Origin: Halorussus aquaticus
GTDB lineage: Archaea > Halobacteriota > Halobacteria > Halobacteriales > Haladaptataceae
DNA length: 64,000 nt
Assembly (NCBI RefSeq): GCF_024218795.1
Contig: NZ_CP100402.1
Span: forward strand, 186,001-250,000
Direction: 5' to 3'
A program made the translations under genes and the position numbers. Positions within the stretch are counted from its first letter, which is position 1; the number at the start of each line of letters is the position of its first letter. Below the pieces are notes generated by a model. It made no database searches, was not told the origin of the DNA, and was given only the letters and a program-made list of their open reading frames with translations. Positions 43,385-52,705 of the stretch are shown piece after piece.

Positions 43385-45494
43385 CCGAGCGAACCCCGAG
43401 CGCCCCGACCTCGACCCGCTGTTCGCGCCCGAGTCGGTGGCCGTCGTCGGGGCCAGTCCCGACTCGTGGTACTCCTCGCAGTTGATGGACAATCTCCTCG
43501 ACTACGGCTACGACGGGACGGTGTATCCGGTCAATCCGAGTCGCGACGAGGCGTGGGACCGGACCTGCTACGACACCATCGCGGACGTGCCCGAAGTCGT
43601 GGACTTGGCGGTCGTCAGCGTCCCGCGGGAGTACGTCGTGGACGTGGTGACCGCGGCGGGCGAGATGGACGTCCCGGCCGCGCTCGTCATCACCGCGGGG
43701 TTCGCGGAGGCCGACGACGAGGGCGCTCGACTGCAGGCCGAACTGGCCGAGGCGGCCGCCGAACACGACGTTCGGGTGTGCGGTCCCAACTGCATCGGAC
43801 TGGCGAACGCCCGCGAGGGGACGGTGTTGACCAGCACCTGCTCGCGAAAGCCGGAACCGGGCAACGTCGGACTGGTCAGCCACTCCGGGGCGCTGGCGTT
43901 CACGACCTTCTTCGAGCGCGCCGCCGACGAAGACCTCGCGTTCTCCCACATCGTCTCGACCGGCAACGAGGCCGACCAGACGCTCACGGACTACGTCGAG
44001 TACATGGCGGCCGACCCGGCGGTGGACGTCATCTGCGTGTACGTCGAGGGACTCGACCACCCCCGACGATTCATGGAAGCGGCCGAGGCCGCCGTCCGCG
44101 GGGGAACGCCGGTCCTCGCGGTCAAGATAGGCGGCTCGGCGGCGGCAGAGAGCGCGGCCATGTCCCACACGGGGTCGCTGGTCGGCACCGACGAGGCGTG
44201 GGACGCCGTCTGCGAGCAGGTCGGTGTCCAACAGGTGCCCGACATCCCCGACCTGCTGGGTCGCGCCAGCGCGCACGCGGCGTTCGACCCGCCGCAGTCG
44301 AACCGCGTCTGCGTCGCCTCCACGAGCGGCGGACTGGCGAGTCTGCTCGCGGACATGGCGAGCGAACGCGGCCTCGACGTGCCGCCGTTGGAGGGGGAGA
44401 CCGAGCGCCGACTGCTCGACATGGAGGGACTGTTGACCTTCGGCGAACTCCACAACCCCGTGGACATCAGAGGCTACGGCGCAGACCACCTCCCGGAAAT
44501 CGCCGACGCCCTGTTCGCGGACGACGCGTACGACGCCTACGTGTTCGCGGTCGGTCTCTCGGCGGTCGACGAACGCGCCGAGGACATCGCCGACGACCTG
44601 CTCGCGGTCGCCGACGCCGCGGACGACCCCGTCCTCTTCCTCTGGACCGGCCGCAAGGACCCCGACGAACTCGCCGACCCCCAGCCCTACGAGCGAGTTC
44701 GCGAAGAAGTGCCGCTGTTCTACGACCCCGGCCGGTGCATGGACGCGCTCGCCTCGCTGGTCGAGTTCGGGTCGAACCGGGACGACCTCGCGAACAGGCC
44801 GCCGCAGAACTACCGACTGTCCGAGAGCGACCGGCGCGACGTCGAGGTGCCCTCGGGACGGACCCTGACGTGGCGCGAGTCCGCCGACCTCCTCTCGGCG
44901 TTCGGCGTCGAGACCGCCGAGACGCGACTGGTCGAGGGACCGGACGAAGCGGCGACGGTCGCGTCTGACCTCGGTTTCCCGGTCGTCCTCAAGGTCGATT
45001 CGGCCGACGTCCCCCACCGGTCCACCGTCGGCGGCGTCCGGACCGACGTGCGCAGCGCGGCCGACGCCCGCGACGCCTACGAGGCGATACTGTCGAGCGT
45101 CCGCGAGGCGGTCCCCGACGCCGAGATAGAGGGCGTGCTGGTTCAGTCGCAGGTCGAAGACGGCGTAGAGGCGCTGGCGGGGGTCTCCACCGACCCCGAG
45201 TTCGGCCCCCTCGTCGCGGTGGGACCGGGCGGGACGCTCGTCGAGCAGTTCGACGAGCGGTCGCTGCTGGTTCCGCCGTTCACGGCGGCGGAGGCGGCGA
45301 ACGCTATCGCCGAGACGCGCCTCGACGCGCTCTTGGAGCAGTCTGACGGTGACGCGAGTGCGCTGGCCGAACTCCTCGCTCGCGTCGGGGACCTCGCGGC
45401 GGAGTGCGAGTCGCTCGACGAACTCGACCTCAACCCGGTGCTGGTTCGCGAATCGGGGGTCGCGGTGGTGGACGCGCTGGTCCGGACTCGGTAA
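43377..45494 (+). CDS. NDP-forming acyl-CoA synthetase (ACD/Acs family, fused subunits)
   Basis: 705 residues from the ATG at 43377, overlapping the upstream stop. Domain order: CoA-binding domain (FAPESVAVVGASPD near residues 15-30), succinyl-CoA-ligase-like domains with the phospho-His in MSHTGSLVGTDEAW, and a C-terminal ATP-grasp domain (GFPVVLKVDSADVPHRS, AVGPGGTLVE, ELDLNPV). This fused alpha-beta form makes acyl-CoA from an acid with ATP to ADP, or runs in reverse to make ATP. In haloarchaea such enzymes act on acetate and larger acids. The operon (crotonase, CoA-transferase, then an acyl-CoA dehydrogenase downstream) suggests a non-acetate acid. Confidence 0.87.
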   Translation: MTDRANPERPDLDPLFAPESVAVVGASPDSWYSSQLMDNLLDYGYDGTVYPVNPSRDEAWDRTCYDTIADVPEVVDLAVVSVPREYVVDVVTAAGEMDVPAALVITAGFAEADDEGARLQAELAEAAAEHDVRVCGPNCIGLANAREGTVLTSTCSRKPEPGNVGLVSHSGALAFTTFFERAADEDLAFSHIVSTGNEADQTLTDYVEYMAADPAVDVICVYVEGLDHPRRFMEAAEAAVRGGTPVLAVKIGGSAAAESAAMSHTGSLVGTDEAWDAVCEQVGVQQVPDIPDLLGRASAHAAFDPPQSNRVCVASTSGGLASLLADMASERGLDVPPLEGETERRLLDMEGLLTFGELHNPVDIRGYGADHLPEIADALFADDAYDAYVFAVGLSAVDERAEDIADDLLAVADAADDPVLFLWTGRKDPDELADPQPYERVREEVPLFYDPGRCMDALASLVEFGSNRDDLANRPPQNYRLSESDRRDVEVPSGRTLTWRESADLLSAFGVETAETRLVEGPDEAATVASDLGFPVVLKVDSADVPHRSTVGGVRTDVRSAADARDAYEAILSSVREAVPDAEIEGVLVQSQVEDGVEALAGVSTDPEFGPLVAVGPGGTLVEQFDERSLLVPPFTAAEAANAIAETRLDALLEQSDGDASALAELLARVGDLAAECESLDELDLNPVLVRESGVAVVDALVRTR

Positions 45495-45501
45495 CCCTCG
45501 G

Positions 45502-45509
45502 AATTATAC
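45502..45509 (+). promoter_or_regulatory. TATA-like element before the acyl-CoA dehydrogenase
   Basis: The block aattatac lies about 25 bases before the ATG at 45534, spaced for a leaderless transcript. It suggests the dehydrogenase has its own start of transcription in addition to any read-through from the synthetase. Confidence 0.5.
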
Positions 45510-45533
45510 TCCGGGCCGCCCCACATCCATGCG

Positions 45534-46736
45534 ATGGCTCATCGCTTCAGGGACACCATCCCGCTCTCCGAGCAGCAGCGCCTCGTGCGTCGAAGCATCA
45601 GAGAGATATGCGACAACTTCGACCGCGCGTACTGGCGCGACCGGGCACAGGAGGGAACCTACCCCCGCGAGTTCGTGGACGAACTGATAGACAACGGGTG
45701 GATGGCGGCGCTCATTCCGGAGGAGTACGGCGGCGCGGGCATGGAGACGAGCGAGGTCGTGGTGATGATGGAGGAGATAGCGGCCAACGGCGGCGGGTTC
45801 AGCGCCGCGCAGGCGGTCCACGGCGGCATCTACAACACCGTCCCGCTGGTCGAGTACGGCAGCGAGGAACTGAAGTCGGAACTGCTGCCGAAGGTAGCCG
45901 ACGGGGAGGCCTCGATACAGGCGTTCGGACTGACCGAACCCAACGCCGGTTCCGACTCGACGTCCATCGAAACCCGGGCGGAGAAGGACGGCGACGAGTA
46001 CGTCGTGAACGGACAGAAGATATGGACCTCGCGGGTGGACCAGAGCGACTATCTCGTCCTCGTCGCCCGCACGACGCCCAAGTCCGAAGTCGAGAAGTCC
46101 ACTCGCGGTATCTCGATGTTTCTCGTGGACCTCGACGACGCGCTGGCGCAGGGCGCGCTGGAGATGGAGGAGATATCGAAGTCGGTCAGCGAGTTCGTTC
46201 ACTCCTACGAACTCTGGTTCGAGGACCTCCGCGTGCCCGAGGAGTACCTCATCGGAGAGGAAGGCGAGGGGTTCTATCAGGTGCTGGACGGTCTGAACGA
46301 GGAACGCCTCGTCATCGCCGCCGAGTGCGTCGGCCTCGGCGAGTTAGCCGTGGAGCGGGGGGTCGAGTACGCCAACGAGCGCGAGGTGTTCGGCCGACCC
46401 GTGGGGAAGAACCAGTCCATCCAGCATCCGCTGGCGGACGCTCACGCCCGCGTGCAGGCCGCCAAGCAGATGACCTACGACGCCGCCGACGCGACCGGCG
46501 GGTCGAGCGAGGAGATCGGCGCGCGCGCCAACATGTCGAAGTACCTCGCCGCGGAGGCCTGCTTCGAGGCCGCGGACGCCGCGGTGCAGACCCACGGCGG
46601 GTTCGGCGTGGCGACGGAGTACGACGTCGAGCGCTACTTCCGGGAGGCGCGGTTGACGCGGTTGGTCCCGATTACCCAGCAACTCGCGCTGAACTACATC
46701 GGCGAGAACGTCCTCGGACTCCCCCGTTCGTACTGA
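45534..46736 (+). CDS. Acyl-CoA dehydrogenase (isovaleryl-CoA-dehydrogenase-type base position)
   Basis: A 400-residue flavoprotein with FGLTEPNAGSDSTS, the FAD/acyl site segment VNGQKIWTS and the C-terminal THGGFGVATEYDVERYFREAR. The usual YEGT base motif near the C-terminus is replaced by VPIT. Glu in LNEERLVIAAE matches the alternative catalytic Glu of isovaleryl-CoA and long-chain dehydrogenases, so the enzyme may still be active. It oxidises an acyl-CoA to the 2-enoyl-CoA, passing electrons to ETF. The MaoC hydratase follows, so dehydrogenation then hydration is the likely sequence of steps. Confidence 0.88.
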   Translation: MAHRFRDTIPLSEQQRLVRRSIREICDNFDRAYWRDRAQEGTYPREFVDELIDNGWMAALIPEEYGGAGMETSEVVVMMEEIAANGGGFSAAQAVHGGIYNTVPLVEYGSEELKSELLPKVADGEASIQAFGLTEPNAGSDSTSIETRAEKDGDEYVVNGQKIWTSRVDQSDYLVLVARTTPKSEVEKSTRGISMFLVDLDDALAQGALEMEEISKSVSEFVHSYELWFEDLRVPEEYLIGEEGEGFYQVLDGLNEERLVIAAECVGLGELAVERGVEYANEREVFGRPVGKNQSIQHPLADAHARVQAAKQMTYDAADATGGSSEEIGARANMSKYLAAEACFEAADAAVQTHGGFGVATEYDVERYFREARLTRLVPITQQLALNYIGENVLGLPRSY

Positions 46737-46787
46737 CGGCCGCGCGAAAGTTTTAGTATCGCCTCGGCGAGTTCTATCCGTGATACG

Positions 46788-47390
46788 ATGGTAGACACCG
46801 ACGACTCCGACAGCGACGACCGAGGCGCAACGGAGCGAAGCGACGATGACTCACGACGACTCGTCTCGGGATGGCAAGGGCGCTTCTACGAGGACTTCGA
46901 GGTGGGCGACGTCTACAAGCATCCCTACGGGCGGACCGTGACCGAGACCGACAACGTCTGGTTCACGAACGTCAGCATGAACCTCAACCCGATGCACTTC
47001 AACGAGGCGTACGCCGCCGAGACGGAGTTCGGCGAGCGCCTCGTGGACGGGACGTTCGTCATCGCGCTGGCCGTCGGGATGAGCGTCATCGACGTCTCGC
47101 AGAACGCCACGGCGAACCTCGGCTACGACGACATCCGACACCACGCGCCGGTGTTCCACGGCGACACGATATTCGCCGAGAGCGAAGTTCTCGACAAACG
47201 CGAGAGCGATTCGCGAGACCACGTCGGAATCGTTACCACCGAACTGCGCGCGTACAACCAGAACGACGACCTCGTCCTGTCGCTCGAACGGACGCCGATG
47301 GTGCTGAAGCGCGAACACGCGCAACCGAGTGCCGCAAAGCCGCCGGGGTGGATCGAAGGGGTCGGAACCCAACCCGAAGACGTCGACTGA
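46788..47390 (+). CDS. MaoC-family hydratase (mesaconyl/itaconyl-CoA-hydratase-like)
   Basis: A 200-residue single-hotdog protein with an acidic N-terminal tail of about 30 residues. The core GRTVTETDNVWFTNVSMNL continues into NPMHFNEAYA, which holds the hydratase Asp/His pair, then LVDGTFVIALAVGMSV. This phrasing is seen in mesaconyl-CoA and itaconyl-CoA hydratase relatives. The haloarchaeal mesaconyl-CoA hydratase of the methylaspartate cycle is longer (two hotdogs), so this is not simply that enzyme. It follows the acyl-CoA dehydrogenase by 51 bases. Hydration of a branched 2-enoyl-CoA is likely. Confidence 0.83.
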   Translation: MVDTDDSDSDDRGATERSDDDSRRLVSGWQGRFYEDFEVGDVYKHPYGRTVTETDNVWFTNVSMNLNPMHFNEAYAAETEFGERLVDGTFVIALAVGMSVIDVSQNATANLGYDDIRHHAPVFHGDTIFAESEVLDKRESDSRDHVGIVTTELRAYNQNDDLVLSLERTPMVLKREHAQPSAAKPPGWIEGVGTQPEDVD

Positions 47391-47400
47391 GACGGACCAT

Positions 47401-47466
47401 TCGGCGACGCCGAATCGGACGGCGGTAGGTCTCGAAGCGGTCCCGCTCCGTCTTTTACGGTTTTTG
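47401..47466 (+). terminator. Stem-loop and T-runs after the acyl-CoA operon
   Basis: A perfect 6-base stem TTCGGC / GCCGAA with loop gac (47401-47415) begins ten bases after the MaoC stop, followed by T-rich runs at 47453-47466. It is a plausible 3' end for the operon. Neither part is decisive. Confidence 0.4.
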
Positions 47467-47587
47467 GCCGATATAGCGCTCGTCGAGCGTGTGTTGTGAT
47501 ATCTATTGACAATATCGGTCCCGATTCGGTTTCGCAGTCAGCGAATCGAACACCTCGAGCCTAAATCGGGGTTCTACTGGCCATTAG

Positions 47588-47676
47588 CCGAACAGTAGCG
47601 CTATCGCGCCAATCACTATTTAACTGAAAGCGGCGTTCGGGACCGAACAGTGGTTCGCGAGGACCGAACTATAAGT
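47588..47676 (+). promoter_or_regulatory. CCGAAC repeat array and TATA box upstream of the IclR gene
   Basis: CCGAAC occurs at 47588-47593, 47643-47648 and 47664-47669. The second is the right arm of a perfect inverted repeat GTTCGG-ga-CCGAAC (47635-47648). The third pairs with GTTCG at 47653-47657 and abuts a TATA-like aactataag. The ATG is at 47704. Arranged like this, the motifs are candidate binding sites for autoregulation by the IclR protein. The rest of the 313-base gap (47391-47703) holds the terminator candidate and no gene. Confidence 0.6.
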
Positions 47677-47703
47677 AGCTCCGGCCAGAAAGTTGGTATA
47701 GGT

Positions 47704-48474
47704 ATGATAGACCATGACGGGGGCGGTCGGACGGTCAAGACGACCGAGACGGCGTTCACTATCATCGAAGGTCTCGAAGAGTTGGACGGTGCGCGGGTGA
47801 CGGAACTGGCCGACCACCTCGGACTGGCGAACAGCACGGTCCACAGTCACCTCTCGACGCTGTACGAGATGGGATACGTGGTCAAAGAGGGCGACGAGTA
47901 TCTGGTCGGGTCCAAGTTCCTGAAGTTGGGCGAGGCCGTGAAGGAACGGAGGGAGGCCTTCAACCTGATAAAACCGAAGGTGAAACAACTGGCCGAGGAG
48001 ACCGAGGAGCGCTGCCAGTTCATCATCGAGGAGTACGGCCGGGGCGTCTACCTCTATCGGGAGACGGGCGAACGCGCCGTCTGGACCGACTCCGGACTCG
48101 GGAATCGCATCTATCTCCACTCGACCGCGTCGGGGAAGTCCGTCCTCGCGAACCTGCCCGAGAGTCGAGTCGAGGAGATTCTCGACCAGTGGGGACTCCC
48201 GGCGCTCACGGAGAACACGATTACGGACCGGGACGAACTCTTCGAGGAACTGAGTACCATCCGTGAGCAGGGGTACGCCGTCAACAAGGAGGAGAGTACG
48301 GAAGGACTGCGCGCAGTCGGCGTTCCGGTCATGGACGGTGCCGACGAACTGGTGGGTGCGCTCAGCGTCTCCGGACCGACCCACCGGATGAAGGGCGAGT
48401 GGTTCGACCGCGAGATTCCGAACCTTCTGCTCGGGACGGCCAACGAACTCGAACTGAACCTGAAGTACTCGTGA
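47704..48474 (+). CDS. IclR-family transcriptional regulator 1
   Basis: 256 residues from the ATG at 47704 (MIDHDGGGRTVKTT), preferred because the CCGAAC array and TATA box sit directly upstream; an in-frame start at 47650 would lie inside that array. The N-terminal winged helix spans about residues 10-70 (ARVTELADHLGLANSTVHSHL). The effector domain has LHSTASGKSVLANLPESRVEEIL and GALSVSGPTHRM. IclR proteins bind small organic acids through this domain. It is downstream of the acyl-CoA operon and probably controls it and itself. The effector is unknown. Confidence 0.88.
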   Translation: MIDHDGGGRTVKTTETAFTIIEGLEELDGARVTELADHLGLANSTVHSHLSTLYEMGYVVKEGDEYLVGSKFLKLGEAVKERREAFNLIKPKVKQLAEETEERCQFIIEEYGRGVYLYRETGERAVWTDSGLGNRIYLHSTASGKSVLANLPESRVEEILDQWGLPALTENTITDRDELFEELSTIREQGYAVNKEESTEGLRAVGVPVMDGADELVGALSVSGPTHRMKGEWFDREIPNLLLGTANELELNLKYS

Positions 48475-48629
48475 CCCGTCTCCGGACCCGATTACCGCTT
48501 TCCGCCGTCGTTCCGCAGACGCGGAAGTGCTGCTCCGGAACGCCGGGTCCCAGAGTCCGACAGATACGTCCCGAACACCACATTATTGCTAACGGTCGAG
48601 TTTTTAGTTGCCTGTTATCCTATCACAAT

Positions 48630-48655
48630 CCTTTACGCGTATAACTCTGTAAAGG
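48630..48655. repeat. 7-base inverted repeat in the IclR-cupin gap
   Basis: CCTTTAC (48630-48636) and GTAAAGG (48649-48655) are exact reverse complements separated by 12 bases, in an AT-rich gap between convergent genes. It may be a bidirectional terminator or a regulator site. No gene is seen in 48475-48736. Confidence 0.4.
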
Positions 48656-48736
48656 GAAGGGCGGACCGAGCGTCGTGAGGTTCTCGACGGGGCCGTAATA
48701 CCACGGACGAGTACGGCGCAACGATGTCTACATCGG

Positions 48737-49078
48737 CTACTCACGATAGCGCTCGATGGGCGGGTTGAAGGCGTCTATCAACTGCGTCCGAGGAGCGACG
48801 CCTTCGATGCCGTGACGGACTCCGGGATGGACGACGAACGAATCACCGGCGGCCAACTGTCCTTCTCTGTCGCCGAAGAGTTCGACGCAACCCTCGACGA
48901 CGAACACGGCTTGCACCGTCTCGTCGTGTTCGTGTTCCGGGAACACCGCGCCCTCCGCCACCGTGTAGTGGACGAGCATCAGTTCGTCCGTGTACGAGAG
49001 GACGCGTCGTTCGATTCCTTCGTACGGTCGGTCGATCTTGGCGGGGTTCGTCCAGTCCGTCTTGTCGAAGTCCGACAT
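48737..49078 (-). CDS. Small cupin-domain protein
   Basis: 113 residues from the ATG at 49078 (MSDFDKTDWTNP). It is a single conserved beta-barrel cupin with metal ligands in PEHEHDETVQAVFVVEG and HPGVRHGI (His, His, Glu, His). A stand-alone cupin with a short tail can be an isomerase, dioxygenase or metabolite-binding protein; no residue pattern narrows this further. It converges on the IclR gene, with an inverted repeat in the gap between them, and is divergent from rdfA. Its link to either neighbour is unproven. Confidence 0.83.
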   Translation of the reverse strand: MSDFDKTDWTNPAKIDRPYEGIERRVLSYTDELMLVHYTVAEGAVFPEHEHDETVQAVFVVEGCVELFGDREGQLAAGDSFVVHPGVRHGIEGVAPRTQLIDAFNPPIERYRE

Positions 49079-49298
49079 TGGAGTGGACAGATAACGCCCC
49101 CGAAGGTAAAGTTTCGGGAGGGACAGTTCGACAATTTCGCGGAAAAACACGTATCGAACCTCAGTTTCGTATCCGCACCTGCCACCGACACCGGGGTTCT
49201 CCAATACGCTACCGCTACGCGGTTTCGATGCGTCGGTAGAGAGCCGTCGAATCGTAACTGCGTACCTTTTTTATCTGGACGACGTAGAGTATCCAGAA

Positions 49299-49931
49299 AT
49301 GGAATCCGACGAGGAGACCGAGCAAACGTCGAGCGGACAACGGAGTAAAGTTGCCCGTGTCATCAGGGAGTACGGATTGAACGGAACCGGCGACGAACTC
49401 GTCGCGTCGTGGACCGACCAGGGCGACGACCAGCGGAGTTTGCGCGAGCTGGCGGCCCACCTGAACCAGGCGTTGCTGCGGACGGCGATGGAGGACGCCG
49501 GGATGAGTCCCCTCGACGGCGAGGTCGAGAACTTTTACCGCCTCCTGACCGACGACGAGACGAGCGCGGGCAACAGAACGGAGGCCGAATCGACGCTCGA
49601 ACGCGAGGGCGTGGCGGTCGAGGAACTGCAACGGAACTTCGTCTCCCATCAGGCGGTCCACACCTATCTCACGGAGTACCGCGACGCCGAATGGCAGTCC
49701 GAGACCGAAGAGCGCGAACGCGTGGACAAGACCCTCGACAGCGTGCAACGGTTACAGAGCCGGTTGACCGCCGTCTCGGAGCAGAGCCTACGGAAGCTCT
49801 CCGACAAGGGTCTGATATCGGTCGGCGACTTCGACGTCTTCGTCGACGTCAACGTCTTCTGCGAGGACTGCGGGACGCAACGCGGTATCGTCGATCTGCT
49901 AACCGAGCGCGGGTGCGAGTGTGAGAAGTAG
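49299..49931 (+). CDS. rdfA: RdfA family (rod-determining factor) protein
   Basis: A 210-residue cytosolic protein matching the haloarchaeal RdfA family by the phrases SKVARVIREYGL, LAAHLNQALLRTAMEDAGM, SPLDGEVENFYRLLTDD, LEREGVAVEELQRNFVSHQ and AVHTYLTEYR. The C-terminus has CEDCG followed by a CEC pair, a possible zinc site. In Haloferax volcanii RdfA is required for rod-shaped cells. Haloarchaea carry several paralogues, so this copy may not be the shape determinant itself. The archaeal SMC-related protein at 52706-54661 is a frequent neighbour of this family, by my recollection. Confidence 0.75.
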   Translation: MESDEETEQTSSGQRSKVARVIREYGLNGTGDELVASWTDQGDDQRSLRELAAHLNQALLRTAMEDAGMSPLDGEVENFYRLLTDDETSAGNRTEAESTLEREGVAVEELQRNFVSHQAVHTYLTEYRDAEWQSETEERERVDKTLDSVQRLQSRLTAVSEQSLRKLSDKGLISVGDFDVFVDVNVFCEDCGTQRGIVDLLTERGCECEK

Positions 49932-50384
49932 TCAGTCGCCTTATAGATTCCGCATTCGTTCGGGGAGATGAAATGTACGGAGAGCGGAGTAATCTGTTTG
50001 CGAGAGGGTTCGTCCACCTCCGCGACAAACAGAAATAATTGTAAATACTGTGGTCGAAAAGCACACTTGTTTCATTCGTGTTATTACAGCCCTATTGCTA
50101 CGAAACACGATAGAAATCGGACCACAATACGATATTGTACTTCACTCTCGCAGTATTATTTAGTATCTTCGCAAAATTCATCCGTAATTCTCAGGTCGAA
50201 GGGGGCGTGACTTGTTTGCTCTTATACTTAGCTTACAGTCGATAATGCCCGATAAACGAGTAATTGGTGTACTGGTCCGAACGATGACTGTATTCTAATT
50301 ACTTCTATCTTCTTGGACTGATACATCGTTCCGATGCTCGCTTTCAGAACGAAACCTTTTGTCCGCACACCTCCTTGAGAGCAT
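49932..50384. other. 453-base AT-rich gap
   Basis: Clearly lower GC than the rest of the window and without a credible gene. It contains a 6-base inverted repeat ACAATA-cga-TATTGT (50124-50138) and a looser pair AGTAATT (50259-50265) / AATTACT (50297-50303). The lower GC and the nearby IS element are in keeping with an acquired segment. No RNA gene is evident. Confidence 0.5.
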
Positions 50385-50762
50385 ATGGCACCCCAAGGGA
50401 GTCCGCGCAACGAGGAGTCCGAGGAGGCGACCGATTGGACGGACACTCTCGCCTACGGCGGGGACTCCGAAGCGACCGTCGAGAAGTTCGACGCCCACTC
50501 CGAACACTGGAGTCGGTGGCACTACGGCGTCTATCTATCGGCATTCCTGCTGGTCGTCGGACTCTACAGAATGTCGCTCGCGTTTCTCGTCGCGGGATAC
50601 CTCCTCGGCCCGGCTGCGATGTACCTCGACTCGCAGTATCTCGAAGACGTAACGACCGGGTGGCAACCCGACGTGGGCCTCTACCTCGTCGGGTCGCTGC
50701 TGTTCCCCGTCCTGATAATCCCCGCGTACCTGTACAAACGCCGGGAACTTCGGGGTCCGTAA
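50385..50762 (+). CDS. Small membrane protein (2-3 helices)
   Basis: A 125-residue protein with a soluble acidic N-terminus (residues 1-45) followed by hydrophobic segments around YGVYLSAFLLVVGLYRMS, LAFLVAGYLLGPAAMYLD and VGLYLVGSLLFPVLIIPAYL. No named family is recognised. The DNA GC is normal for the organism, unlike the gap upstream. The right end of the IS element begins about 45 bases after its stop. Function unknown; small membrane proteins of this shape are frequent in haloarchaea. Confidence 0.7.
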   Translation: MAPQGSPRNEESEEATDWTDTLAYGGDSEATVEKFDAHSEHWSRWHYGVYLSAFLLVVGLYRMSLAFLVAGYLLGPAAMYLDSQYLEDVTTGWQPDVGLYLVGSLLFPVLIIPAYLYKRRELRGP

Positions 50763-50805
50763 CGAGGTCCGAGACTCTCCGCGGTTTCGAACGACACCGA
50801 CGGAG

Positions 50806-52509
<1,704 letters not shown>

Positions 52510-52609
52510 CTATACATACTATCACGGTTAGACGGCTTATACATTGTGTTGGAATCCCGTCTATGCCATCGTTGGCGGTTGAATACTGTTGGTCGGCTTC
52601 ATCCCCGCT

Positions 52610-52640
<31 letters not shown>

Positions 52641-52705
52641 CGTAACGTAGTCGGCGTGTCTCGAAGGTAACGTTGGGGTTCGGGTAGAAGAACTGGCAGT
52701 TCCCG

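Noticed and set aside
43230..45017. A 595-codon minus-strand frame opposite the acyl-CoA synthetase
   Set aside because: It is antisense to a protein with intact CoA-binding and ATP-grasp domains and has no recognisable domain of its own.
46750..46790. GTATC / GATAC pair before the MaoC gene as an operator
   Set aside because: Only five-base arms separated by about 20 bases, close to chance expectation.
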